A stretch of 26,412 bases of DNA from a virus: the IMG/VR virus record IMGVR_UViG_3300042090_000791, positions 1-26,412 of that record. One strand, given 5' to 3'. Shown here piece after piece: positions 1 to 5,521 of this stretch (within the stretch, counting starts at the first letter, position 1; every line of letters starts with the position of its first letter). Below the pieces are notes generated by a model. The model had not been told where the DNA came from. It saw nothing but the letters and a program-made list of their open reading frames with translations, and did no database searches. A program made the translations under genes and the position numbers.

Positions 1-86
1 GCGCCTGTGGGATACCCGTCATGGTGCTTGTAAACATGCACCATGCCGTAGTCGGTATCGAAGCTATAGATTGCCCGTGTCGACAT
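1..86 (-). CDS. Partial small hypothetical phage protein (cut by window edge)
   Basis: An open frame starts at the ATG at 86 and runs off the left edge; 28 codons are visible. The protein begins MSTRAIYSFDTDYG and continues with a VYKHHDGYPTGA stretch. An HHDGYP-type motif after an MSTR start is common in small phage and plasmid proteins of unknown role; that link is from memory. A GGAG-type ribosome site lies 8-9 bases before the start on the minus strand. A competing ATG at 93 is in another frame and stops after nine codons, which supports the start at 86. It is the last visible gene of the leftward cluster. Confidence 0.6.
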   Translation of the reverse strand, partial: MSTRAIYSFDTDYGMVHVYKHHDGYPTG

Positions 87-102
87 TGGTCATACTCCGT
101 TT

Positions 103-158
103 CGGCATGATCGCCGACACTGCCGCGCGTTCGCACTCGCGCGGCAGTAGCTGCAATC
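103..158 (-). repeat. Intergenic hairpin element, copy 1
   Basis: Contains a perfect 11-base inverted repeat (119-129 pairing with 138-148, core ACTGCCGCGCG) around an 8-base loop. On the minus strand it starts with GATTGCAGCTACTGCCG, and the same 17 bases begin copy 2 at 952-1008. It sits between the gene ending at 157 and the one starting at 86, so it may be a terminator without a T run, an mRNA-stabilising hairpin or a processing site. Confidence 0.7.
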
Positions 159-474
159 AATCTGCGCAGTCAGTAGCCGGCGGAAAGCGCATTCCAGCTG
201 CGTACCCGTCACGCGTATAGAACGCGCGAATAGGCGCAAGCGCTTTTCGGTAGTCACTCTCGCTTGGATTGCCGCCGGCTTGGATCAGCTCCATTAGCTT
301 GCGCGCGGCACGGCACGGCTTAGGCCAATAGGCCCAGCCATCGCTATGTTCATTGGTTTCGTTATACAAGCGCCACAAAAACCGCGTTGCCTTGCGGAGC
401 ACGGCGGACGCCTTGCCGGGCGTTTTGTAGCGTTGCATTGCGGCCCTGATATCATACTCGTTCATGTATAGCAT
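157..474 (-). CDS. Hypothetical protein, 105 aa
   Basis: The frame reads MLYMNEYDIRAAMQRY and has a basic N-terminal half with a WRLYNETNEHSDGWAYWP segment. No domain was recognised, and no signal peptide or membrane segment is visible. Two starts are possible (474 and 465). The upstream one has GGAA about 9 bases ahead and is preferred. It lies only four bases behind the stop of the preceding gene at 479, so the two are probably co-translated. Unlike its upstream neighbours it lacks the shared AATAGGAG leader. Confidence 0.6.
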   Translation of the reverse strand: MLYMNEYDIRAAMQRYKTPGKASAVLRKATRFLWRLYNETNEHSDGWAYWPKPCRAARKLMELIQAGGNPSESDYRKALAPIRAFYTRDGYAAGMRFPPATDCAD

Positions 475-478
475 GGCG

Positions 479-703
479 CTATTCCGTTGCCCGGGTACGC
501 AAATAACGCGTCAACGGAAGAGCGCCATGCGCTACGTATTGCGCGCAACGTTCTAAGTAGGCTTGGCGCTTGCGCGCGTCATCTGTTAACAACATTTCTC
601 GCTTGATGAAATCTTGCAATGATAGCTGGGCGCCACTTGCGCCCCCAGCTAGCCGCGCGAATTCCGTATCATCAAGCATTAAAACTACACGCGTTTTTCC
701 CAT
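479..703 (-). CDS. Hypothetical small protein, 74 aa
   Basis: Starts MGKTRVVLMLDDTEF and ends in an Arg-rich tail (RYLRTRATE). The first 35 residues (a beta-strand-like VVLML followed by a predicted helix with LSLQDFIKREM) loosely suggest a ribbon-helix-helix type fold, but I cannot assign it. The start carries the shared leader AATAGGAGAAACGGGCCATG, a very strong ribosome site. The upstream gene (719-934) ends inside that leader, so the two are tightly coupled. Confidence 0.65.
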   Translation of the reverse strand: MGKTRVVLMLDDTEFARLAGGASGAQLSLQDFIKREMLLTDDARKRQAYLERCAQYVAHGALPLTRYLRTRATE

Positions 704-720
704 GGCCCGTTTCTCCTATT
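701..720 (-). promoter_or_regulatory. Shared translation-start leader, copy 1
   Basis: Minus-strand sequence AATAGGAGAAACGGGCCATG, including the start codon of the gene at 703. It differs by one base from the copies at 932 and 1280. The AGGAG core is a near-ideal Shine-Dalgarno site about 9 bases from ATG. Confidence 0.85.
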
Positions 721-934
721 ACGGTTTGCTGATCCGCGAATTATCAGGCGCTAGTTGTGGCTTGCTTGTGGCAGTGTTGATGTCAAGATCGAACAAAAAA
801 TCGACTAGCGCTTGTGCCTCAGAGTCCGTAGTGCAAAGCCGCTCATTCTGATAAATACCGTTCTTGCGGCTGTAGACTTGGAATTGACCGTCTGCGCGCC
901 GATACCACGTAAACAGTGTTTCACTATTAGCCAT
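719..934 (-). CDS. Hypothetical small protein, 71 aa
   Basis: Starts MANSETLFTWYRRADGQFQVYSRKNGIYQN; the alternation of aromatic and charged residues suggests a small beta-rich fold. This is followed by a TDSEAQALVDFLFDLDIN helix-like stretch and a polar tail. No family was recognised. The start at 934 is fixed by the shared leader AATAGGAGAAACGGGCAATG. The hairpin element at 952-1008 lies directly upstream, and the stop codon falls within the leader of the next gene. Confidence 0.65.
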   Translation of the reverse strand: MANSETLFTWYRRADGQFQVYSRKNGIYQNERLCTTDSEAQALVDFLFDLDINTATSKPQLAPDNSRISKP

Positions 935-951
935 TGCCCGTTTCTCCTATT
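932..951 (-). promoter_or_regulatory. Shared translation-start leader, copy 2
   Basis: Minus-strand AATAGGAGAAACGGGCAATG ending in the start codon of the gene at 934. It is identical over all 20 bases to the copy at 1280-1299 and lies directly downstream (minus-strand sense) of hairpin element copy 2. Confidence 0.85.
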
Positions 952-1008
952 CGGCAGGATTGCCGACACTGCCGAGCTCGGGTTAGGGGCTCGGCAGTAG
1001 CTGCAATC
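952..1008 (-). repeat. Intergenic hairpin element, copy 2
   Basis: A perfect 10-base inverted repeat (968-977 with 989-998, core ACTGCCGAGC) encloses an 11-base loop. Outside the loop it closely matches copy 1 (103-158) and shares the flanking GATTGCAGCTACTGCCG on the minus strand. The loop side differs while the stem stays paired, which suggests the structure is what is kept. Confidence 0.7.
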
Positions 1009-1024
1009 ACACTAAATTTCTGCG

Positions 1025-1282
1025 TTATGTCGCATTCGTACGCAGCCGTTGCCGGTGTTTCCTTCTTAGGCGCCGTCTCGTGTCGCGTAGCTTGTCAGCC
1101 GCGGCGCTTTTCGCCTTTATTTGTTCGATAGACTGGTCAAGTAGCTCTATGGCGCGTTCATATTCATCTTCGATATCGTACCCGCGGCATATCGCGGCGA
1201 TATATCCTGGATTGTGCATTTCACGATGCAAGCGAATGACCAGGGTCTTTATCACGTCAAGTTCATCGTGGTCTAATGCCAT
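1025..1282 (-). CDS. Hypothetical helical, basic-tailed protein, 85 aa
   Basis: Starts MALDHDELDVIKTLVIRLHREMHNPGY and continues with a long predicted helix (YERAIELLDQSIEQIKAKSAAADKL). It ends in a strongly basic stretch (RDTRRRLRRKHRQRLR) that could bind nucleic acid. No known family was recognised. The start at 1282 is set by the shared 20-base leader, and hairpin element copy 3 precedes it. Confidence 0.65.
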   Translation of the reverse strand: MALDHDELDVIKTLVIRLHREMHNPGYIAAICRGYDIEDEYERAIELLDQSIEQIKAKSAAADKLRDTRRRLRRKHRQRLRTNAT

Positions 1283-1299
1283 TGCCCGTTTCTCCTATT
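1280..1299 (-). promoter_or_regulatory. Shared translation-start leader, copy 3
   Basis: Minus-strand AATAGGAGAAACGGGCAATG, ending in the start codon of the gene at 1282 and identical to the copy at 932-951. Confidence 0.85.
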
Positions 1300-1368
1300 C
1301 GGCACGATTGCCGCAACTGCCGCCAGTGAATTGGCCTTAGCCAACGTCCGGCGGCAATCGCTGCAAAC
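1300..1368 (-). repeat. Intergenic hairpin element, copy 3
   Basis: More diverged than copies 1 and 2 but in the same position and with the same edges. A perfect 9-base outer stem pairs 1306-1314 with 1351-1359 (GATTGCCGC). An alternative 7-base stem pairs 1318-1324 with 1350-1356. A small inner hairpin pairs TTGGC at 1331-1335 with GCCAA at 1340-1344. It lies between the DUF932 gene stop and the next gene's leader. Confidence 0.6.
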
Positions 1369-1372
1369 GCCC

Positions 1373-2413
1373 CTAGGCGTTCACAAGCACTTTATCGCCA
1401 ATGAACGGGAGCAACAAACCAAGCGCCTTATCTTTTAGAGCGGCGCCGCTCCCGAACAAGCGATTTTCGGTGTCGTTCGCGTCGCGCGTATGGTCCACAT
1501 AACGCGTGACACCCTGCAACGCGGTAAACGCATCCAAGTCCCCGACACGTTGCCCGCCGCGCTCGTTAGCACTAACCAGCATGGCGTCGATTATCGCCTG
1601 CCGCTGGTTTTTCTTGCGCGTCGAAACGTCGTCAGGTTGCGCGTCGCGCGGGATATCCAGCACGTCGCGCAAGAACGTAGCGAGCTCTTCGCTAGCAAGT
1701 TTGCGGCGTGCCAGCGCATCGCCCATGGCCTTGTATGCGTCGAAACCGGACGCGATGGTAGCGAGCTCTTTACGCGCCTTATCGATATCAAACCGCGTTG
1801 TGTGGCGAACGTTGACGATAGGCGCTTCTTCCCCCATCGCGACGCGGATTGTGTTTTCGCAAACCACGCGCGTCACGCTACCCTGTAACCGCGTGCAAGA
1901 CGTCGTGTCGAACGTGGTCGACATGAGCAAGTGGCGCTTGTGCTTATCGCCGGCCACGTCTTGCGTGCCGTCGAATTGCGCTTGCGCCCATATCCGCTTT
2001 CCGCCGTCTAAGGCGCCAACGGTCGTGATCTGGAACCGGTCATCCGCTTCCAGGTAGCGCGCGAACGTGTCGCGGATGGTGCTTGGCTGCACTAGCTGAT
2101 ATTGCCCGCTCGCCATGCCTACCGGCGCCCCGGTGTCGCGCCGAACATGGGCGAAACGGTCCGGATAAGCGAACATGCGTTTACTTGGCTCAATGTGATC
2201 AAAGTCGGCGCCGGTCAAATTGACGACAAGCGGCACTTTGTCGACGTCGAAATTACAGCCGGCAAGCGCCCAAGTTTCCTCCAGCGTCAACGGCCGGCCG
2301 AGCTCGGCCGCTTTTTGATCGATCGATTGACCAGTGCCGTGCCAGATTTTCGAACGCGGGCCCGCGAACGCAAGCGCCACAAAGCCCAGGGTTTCATCAA
2401 GGTTAGCTGACAT
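1373..2413 (-). CDS. DUF932 / TIGR03299 phage-plasmid-like protein, 346 aa
   Basis: The protein has the make-up of the DUF932 family (TIGR03299, phage/plasmid-like protein). The N-terminus contains a WHGTGQSI segment, followed by a GMASGQYQLVQPSTI stretch, a GALDGGKRIWAQAQ segment and the family-typical TTFDTTSCTRLQGSVTRVVC, with the following NTIRVA stretch. A charged helical C-terminal third ends LLLPFIGDKVLVNA. The molecular role of this family is not established; members are common near replication genes of phages and plasmids. The start at 2413 has the shared leader (first base changed), so this gene heads the leftward cluster. Transcription probably begins in the divergent region to its right. 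Confidence 0.85.
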   Translation of the reverse strand: MSANLDETLGFVALAFAGPRSKIWHGTGQSIDQKAAELGRPLTLEETWALAGCNFDVDKVPLVVNLTGADFDHIEPSKRMFAYPDRFAHVRRDTGAPVGMASGQYQLVQPSTIRDTFARYLEADDRFQITTVGALDGGKRIWAQAQFDGTQDVAGDKHKRHLLMSTTFDTTSCTRLQGSVTRVVCENTIRVAMGEEAPIVNVRHTTRFDIDKARKELATIASGFDAYKAMGDALARRKLASEELATFLRDVLDIPRDAQPDDVSTRKKNQRQAIIDAMLVSANERGGQRVGDLDAFTALQGVTRYVDHTRDANDTENRLFGSGAALKDKALGLLLPFIGDKVLVNA

Positions 2414-2430
2414 TGCCCGTTTCTCCTATA
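2411..2430 (-). promoter_or_regulatory. Shared translation-start leader, copy 4
   Basis: Minus-strand TATAGGAGAAACGGGCAATG ending in the DUF932 start codon. It has one mismatch to copies 2 and 3. Confidence 0.85.
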
Positions 2431-2446
2431 GGTGCACCATTGCACC
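2431..2446 (-). promoter_or_regulatory. Short perfect palindrome upstream of the DUF932 leader
   Basis: GGTGCA (2431-2436) pairs with TGCACC (2441-2446) around a 4-base spacer, directly abutting leader copy 4. Its position in the 5' untranslated region or promoter fits an operator or a small mRNA hairpin. No promoter hexamers are clear here; a GTGACA about 40 bases upstream lacks a good -10 partner. Confidence 0.4.
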
Positions 2447-3057
2447 ACTGGGTAAGGTAGCACGGGGCGCGCCGCGCGCTTGTCACAGGTACGTGACTAT
2501 CGATCACGGTATCGTTATCACGCCCTGCGTGCCGAGTTCGGCGCCAAGTATCGATCGCCGCGCGGCGGCTGCCGCCCGCCGGCTAGAGGTTTGAGCTCGG
2601 CAGATTAAGGCGCCCCGCAACGGTTTCAGGGTGTTGCGCGCCAATTATTAAAAGCCGGAAGGGTCTAATCTAACCTATTCTTCTTTAAGAAGGTTTAGTT
2701 GTATTGGGTAGTTGTAGCCTATTGGCGGTATATAGCGGCTATTGCTGATACCCTTAAACCCGCCTTCGGAGGGTGCCGACTACCTTCTTGCATTTCTACA
2801 GCTCTCATTTGTCGCCAAACCCCCGACATTTAGACGTTTAACCCCTATTCGGTAGCACGGTCAAAGGGTTACAATTGCCCGGCATTCCGCCCGCCGCGTC
2901 TAACTGTCTTTGCCGTTTAACTAACCGCCGCTCGCCCCCGCTTTTATCGGCTGCGTGCCCAGGAGGGTAGATTGTGTCGCGATTATGATTTACACCCTCC
3001 CAAATGTGGCCGTGGCCGAGCTCTGGTGCGACGCTGTGAGGGTGCGACATATCCCCC
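2447..3057. other. Divergent intergenic region, left half
   Basis: No convincing gene was found. The stretch around 2640-2830 is visibly richer in A and T than its surroundings and contains a palindrome, CTTCTT-t-AAGAAG at 2680-2692, and a TATATA at about 2730. It lies between leftward genes (from 2413) and rightward genes (from 3459), so promoters for both directions are expected here. I could not pin any to good -35/-10 pairs. A 70-codon minus-strand frame at 2838-3050 was considered and rejected. Confidence 0.5.
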
Positions 3058-3101
3058 GTCAGGGTCCGTCAGGGTCTGTCTAGACCCTGACGGACCCTGA
3101 C
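3058..3101. repeat. Perfect 20-bp inverted repeat with 4-base loop
   Basis: Arm 3058-3077 pairs perfectly with arm 3082-3101 around loop GTCT. Each arm holds two copies of the GTCAGGGTC unit, so the element is also a set of direct repeats. It is the longest perfect palindrome in the window and lies in the divergent region. An outer pair, GCGACATAT before it and ATATGTCGC after it, could extend the structure. It may act as an origin or iteron-like element, a bidirectional terminator or a protein-binding array. Confidence 0.8.
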
Positions 3102-3120
3102 ATATGCGCTCGCATATGTC
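3099..3120. repeat. Perfect 10-bp inverted repeat overlapping the previous one
   Basis: GACATATGCG (3099-3108) pairs with CGCATATGTC (3111-3120) around a 2-base centre. It shares three bases with the 3058-3101 palindrome, so the two structures are mutually exclusive at their border. Confidence 0.75.
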
Positions 3121-3142
3121 GCCGCGCGATTAAGAAAGAAGC

Positions 3143-3162
3143 GTAAAGCCGTTAGGCTTTAC
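3143..3162. repeat. Perfect 8-bp inverted repeat with GTTA loop
   Basis: GTAAAGCC (3143-3150) pairs with GGCTTTAC (3155-3162). The right arm also contains TTTACA (3158-3163), a possible -35 element for rightward transcription, but no convincing -10 follows at the usual distance. Confidence 0.6.
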
Positions 3163-3178
3163 ACCAGAAAGCAATTCT

Positions 3179-3316
3179 ATGGATAACAGTGAGCGCAGCT
3201 CTCCAATCAAACTCTACCCCACCACCATACTGGACAGACAGGTCACCCTCCGACCGGGTAAAACACCCGTCCTCGACATACGGGGGTGTCAAAAACCGAT
3301 GTTAAGAATCTCTTAA
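3179..3316 (+). CDS. Possible very small protein, 45 aa
   Basis: An ATG at 3179 opens a 45-codon frame beginning MDNSERSSPIKLYPTTILDR and ending at TAA. A weak AGAAAG lies 7 bases upstream. The sequence has no recognisable domain. It sits just behind the palindrome cluster and could be an early leader gene, or simply a chance frame in regulatory DNA. Confidence 0.25.
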   Translation: MDNSERSSPIKLYPTTILDRQVTLRPGKTPVLDIRGCQKPMLRIS

Positions 3317-3379
3317 GGGTATGACGGTAATAATCTTCCCCGTTGCTTACGTGCCTGTTTTCAGCTGCTTGCCACTTTA

Positions 3380-3422
3380 GGACCGGCCCACCGTCGCTTG
3401 AATAAAGAAGGTGGGCCGGTCC
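3380..3422 (+). promoter_or_regulatory. Perfect 13-bp hairpin ahead of the rightward genes
   Basis: GGACCGGCCCACC (3380-3392) pairs with 3410-3422 around a 17-base A-rich loop. It lies 36 bases before the first plus-strand gene (3459) and is followed by CCCTTTCCC rather than a T run. An attenuator, a stabilising 5' hairpin, or the end of the regulatory region are all possible. Confidence 0.6.
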
Positions 3423-3458
3423 CCTTTCCCGATCGGGAAATGATACGAAAGGTCGGAT

Positions 3459-3707
3459 ATGGCACTACCAACAGTCCGTATCATTCCAACCCCCCTCGAG
3501 CGATCGGCGCGCGCCAAAACGGTGAACGTGTCGACGGTGCCACATTCCCAGGCTCAATGGAAGCAGTATCTCCAGGCGACCGGTCCCGCGTTCGGGCCGG
3601 CCGGCAACAATCAATACCCCGAATTCGCTGCCGGTCTGACCGGCGCCGGCCCGTTCCGTAATGGCTTGCCGACGATCTACATCGCCGGGTTTGTCGGGCC
3701 AGTTTAA
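3459..3707 (+). CDS. Hypothetical small protein, 82 aa
   Basis: First solid rightward gene. Starts MALPTVRIIPTPLERSARAK, with AAAGG 7-9 bases ahead of the ATG. The rest (QAQWKQYLQATGPAFGPAGN and a GLPTIYIAGFVGPV tail) is rich in Gly, Pro and aromatic residues. It does not look like a membrane protein and matches no family I recognise. The longer overlapping frame from 3398 has no ribosome site and reads as a shadow. Confidence 0.55.
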   Translation: MALPTVRIIPTPLERSARAKTVNVSTVPHSQAQWKQYLQATGPAFGPAGNNQYPEFAAGLTGAGPFRNGLPTIYIAGFVGPV

Positions 3708-3733
3708 ACTTGTTATCGTCCAGCAGAATAAAC

Positions 3734-3762
3734 TTGACACCGTGACACCGAGACGCTAGGAG
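3734..3762 (+). promoter_or_regulatory. Weak sigma70-like promoter candidate
   Basis: A consensus TTGACA (3734-3739) is followed after 17 bases by TAGGAG (3757-3762), a poor -10 match (3 of 6). It lies about 30 bases upstream of the gene at 3793 and would drive the 3793-5447 group. The -35 is persuasive; the -10 is not. Confidence 0.25.
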
Positions 3763-3792
3763 GGTGCGACGATCCCAACTCGGAGCATCCCC

Positions 3793-4077
3793 ATGCCTAT
3801 CTCTTCCACTCAACCTGCGACGGTCACGGTGCGCGCACGCGCCGTTTCGCTTGTGCACCGGCTCGAGACGGTCCTCCGTCGAATAGCAAATCACAAGCAT
3901 GCCGTGCTCGCGACGCCGCAGGACGCAACACCGCCACCGACACCCCCGCCAGACAGGCAATTCGCCGGGGGACAGGGGGTGGCGCCCTTGCCGCCGATCG
4001 AGAGCAGCCTTGAGAATGCGCATGATCTTCTCACGTCGGTCGAAGATCATCTGTCTACTCTGGAGGATGATGTTTAA
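3793..4077 (+). CDS. Hypothetical helical protein with Pro-rich linker, 94 aa
   Basis: The N-terminal part (about 1-40) is basic and helix-prone (VRARAVSLVHRLETVLRRIA). A proline-rich linker follows (TPPPTPPPDR, about 47-56), then an acidic helix at the C-terminus (SLENAHDLLTSVEDHLSTLE) with heptad-like spacing. Helix-linker-helix architecture suggests an oligomerising or adaptor protein. No family was recognised. GGAG lies 8 bases before the ATG. Its stop codon overlaps the start of the next gene (TAATG), indicating coupling to the Acb2-like gene. Confidence 0.6.
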   Translation: MPISSTQPATVTVRARAVSLVHRLETVLRRIANHKHAVLATPQDATPPPTPPPDRQFAGGQGVAPLPPIESSLENAHDLLTSVEDHLSTLEDDV

Positions 4078-4301
4078 TGGCACTCCACCGCTCGACTTTC
4101 GACCTTCTGCTTCCGAACGAACAGCAGTTGAAGGACATGGTCATGGCGCGGAAGTGTGCGCGCGCCTACGCGGACGCCGTTGAAGCGTTGGTCCCGGACG
4201 GGCCGGATCAGACCTACATCCTGCGTCGCATCCGCGAGACGGCGATGTGGGTGAACGTTGCCATCAGTCGCCATGCCGACGGGAGCCCGCGAACATCATG
4301 A
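4077..4301 (+). CDS. Acb2/Tad1-hairpin-like protein (candidate anti-CBASS), 74 aa
   Basis: The layout matches the Acb2/Tad1 hairpin family as I know it: a short N-terminal strand ending in TF plus a loop, a first helix (about residues 16-39, QLKDMVMARKCARAYADAVE), a VPDGPD turn, and a second helix with RRIRETAMWVNVAISRH. That last segment resembles the family hallmark (L.e.vMWaNaAIaR). Acb2 proteins are small phage sponges that bind cyclic nucleotides and block CBASS signalling. The position where characterised Acb2 has a ligand-stacking Tyr appears here as Phe 8 (alignment by eye). The ATG overlaps the previous stop (TAATG), and its own stop overlaps the next start (ATGA), so it is embedded in a coupled operon. 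Uncharacterised relatives of this hairpin are common in phages, so activity is not assured. Confidence 0.6.
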   Translation: MALHRSTFDLLLPNEQQLKDMVMARKCARAYADAVEALVPDGPDQTYILRRIRETAMWVNVAISRHADGSPRTS

Positions 4302-5206
4302 AGCGCATCAAAATCCTGATCTGCGGTCTGCCCGGATCCGGCAAGACCACGCTCGCCCGCGCTCTCCAAAAAGAACTTGGCGCAGTTTGGTTTGACGGGG
4401 ACGACGTGCGCGCGTGGAGCAACAACTTCGATTTCAGTCTGAAGGGGCGCGAGCAGCAGGCGTTCCTGATGGGCCAAATCTGCGATGCCGTCGTGCGCGG
4501 CGGCAAGTATGCCATCGCTTCGTTTATCTGTCCGACCGAGTCGACGCATCGCCGGTTTGCAAACGGCACGCCGCCGTACACTGTGTTCGTCGATCGGATC
4601 ATTGCCGGGTGCTACCAGGACACGAATGCCATGTGGCAGCCGCCCGCCCTGCCGAACTTTACCGTTCATCCAGTAGTGGGGTCGCCTGAGGCGTCGGCTG
4701 TGGTTGTTGCCCGGCAGATTGCCAAGCATATCACGACATCGTGGCAGGCGCGCCCCGAGTGGAATTCGCTCAGCCCGACTGCCTTGATGGTTGGACGGTT
4801 CCAGCCCTGGCATAAGGGACACCGGGCACTGTTTGAAGCCGCGCTGAAGAAATACGGGCAGGTGGCTATCGCGATCCGCTGCCTTGCGGTCAGCCCCGAG
4901 AACCCCTACACGACGGAACAAATCGAAGATGCCATCCGTGCAGACTTGCGGCCGCAGTACGAGCAACGGTTTTTAATTCTGCGGGTTCCAAATATTGCGT
5001 CTGTTGTGTACGGCCGGAACGTCGGCTACACCATCGAGCGGATCTTTCTTGACGAGGCCATTGAACAGATATCTGCTACGGATATCAGAAAGGCTCAGGG
5101 CGATGAAACATCTAGCTTCGATACTGCTGCTGGCCTCGTTGACCACGTGCAGTCCGGAACCGAGCTTCGCCGGCCCTCCCTCCCAGGAAAATCTCAACGG
5201 TTCTGA
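4298..5206 (+). CDS. Fusion: APS-kinase-like P-loop domain + NMNAT/cytidylyltransferase-like domain, 302 aa
   Basis: The N-terminal domain (about 1-150) has a Walker A GLPGSGKT at 10-17 followed by FDGDDVRAW and a GREQQ...ICDAVVRGG layout, resembling adenylylsulfate kinase. The C-terminal domain (about 160-265) has GRFQPWHKGH at 166-175 (HxGH nucleotidyltransferase motif) and ISATDIRK at 258-265 (ISxTxxR), as in archaeal-type NMN adenylyltransferases. The start at 4298 is chosen because ATGA overlaps the previous stop and GGGAG lies 12 bases upstream. Possible roles are NMN/NAD+ metabolism, or APS/PAPS formation for the phage sulfotransferase at 14441. The kinase-then-nucleotidyltransferase order is that of animal PAPS synthases, but the second domain is far shorter than ATP sulfurylase. 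The last 35 residues overlap the next gene in another frame. Confidence 0.75.
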   Translation: MKRIKILICGLPGSGKTTLARALQKELGAVWFDGDDVRAWSNNFDFSLKGREQQAFLMGQICDAVVRGGKYAIASFICPTESTHRRFANGTPPYTVFVDRIIAGCYQDTNAMWQPPALPNFTVHPVVGSPEASAVVVARQIAKHITTSWQARPEWNSLSPTALMVGRFQPWHKGHRALFEAALKKYGQVAIAIRCLAVSPENPYTTEQIEDAIRADLRPQYEQRFLILRVPNIASVVYGRNVGYTIERIFLDEAIEQISATDIRKAQGDETSSFDTAAGLVDHVQSGTELRRPSLPGKSQRF

Positions 5207-5447
5207 CCTGTGGGAGATTCAGGTTGTCATTATGCACGAAGGCGCCGCTCTGGAATTTATTTACGGGACCAAGGAAAGCGGGCCCGTGTTTTTTTCTGAT
5301 AAAGCGTCGTGTGAGCATTTCGCGATCACCGACCCTCCGTTCATAGCCAACATGTTAAAGGTGTCAGAACTGACGGCGGAGCTCCACGACGAGTTGAAAA
5401 GCATCGAGTGCGTTGCTAGGGCAACGGAGGTTGAACCCTCGCGCTAG
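5103..5447 (+). CDS. Small secreted or lipoprotein-like protein, 114 aa
   Basis: Begins MKHLASILLLASLTTCSPEP, a typical signal peptide. Cys 16 could be a lipid attachment site, although LTTC is a poor lipobox. Alternatively, signal peptidase I could cut after PSFA at about residue 24. The mature part has two further cysteines (ASCEHF and SIECVA) that could form a disulfide, and no known domain. Export implies action in the envelope, for instance lysis or superinfection exclusion, but this is inference. The first 104 bases lie inside the preceding gene in a different frame, which is unusual. AGGG sits just ahead of the ATG. Confidence 0.6.
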   Translation: MKHLASILLLASLTTCSPEPSFAGPPSQENLNGSDLWEIQVVIMHEGAALEFIYGTKESGPVFFSDKASCEHFAITDPPFIANMLKVSELTAELHDELKSIECVARATEVEPSR

Positions 5448-5509
5448 CTGCTCTACACGGGTTAGCGCGAAGCACGGGGCCCGGGTAGACCCGCACACTC
5501 CCGGGCCCC
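5440..5509 (+). terminator. Two consecutive GC-rich hairpins (possible terminator)
   Basis: First hairpin: 7 bp, 5440-5446 with 5463-5469 (CGCGCTA), spanning the stop codon of the previous gene. Second: a perfect 10 bp, GGGGCCCGGG at 5476-5485 with 5500-5509, loop 14 bases. No T run follows, so it is not a classical Rho-independent terminator. It could also shield the mRNA 5' end of the next gene, which starts 13 bases later. Confidence 0.5.
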
Positions 5510-5521
5510 ACAGGATTGCCG

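Noticed and set aside
1490-2410. Plus-strand frames of 102-183 codons opposite the DUF932 gene
   Set aside because: Shadows of a recognised minus-strand family member; no ribosome sites.
2838-3050. 70-codon minus-strand frame in the divergent region
   Set aside because: Only a GGGGG two bases before ATG, no shared leader unlike the real neighbours, and its start borders the palindrome cluster. A real gene cannot be excluded.
3158-3186. lac-like TTTACA followed by GGATAA as a promoter
   Set aside because: The -35 is good but no hexamer near the right spacing resembles a -10 box, so it was not listed as a promoter.
3481-4083. 200-codon minus-strand frame opposite the 3459 and 3793 genes
   Set aside because: Highly Arg-rich, no ribosome site, no domain; the plus-strand genes have sensible starts and coupled overlaps.
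4214-4966. 250-codon minus-strand frame opposite the kinase/nucleotidyltransferase gene
   Set aside because: Arg/His/Gly-rich low-quality sequence with no motif, fully antisense to a gene with clear domains.
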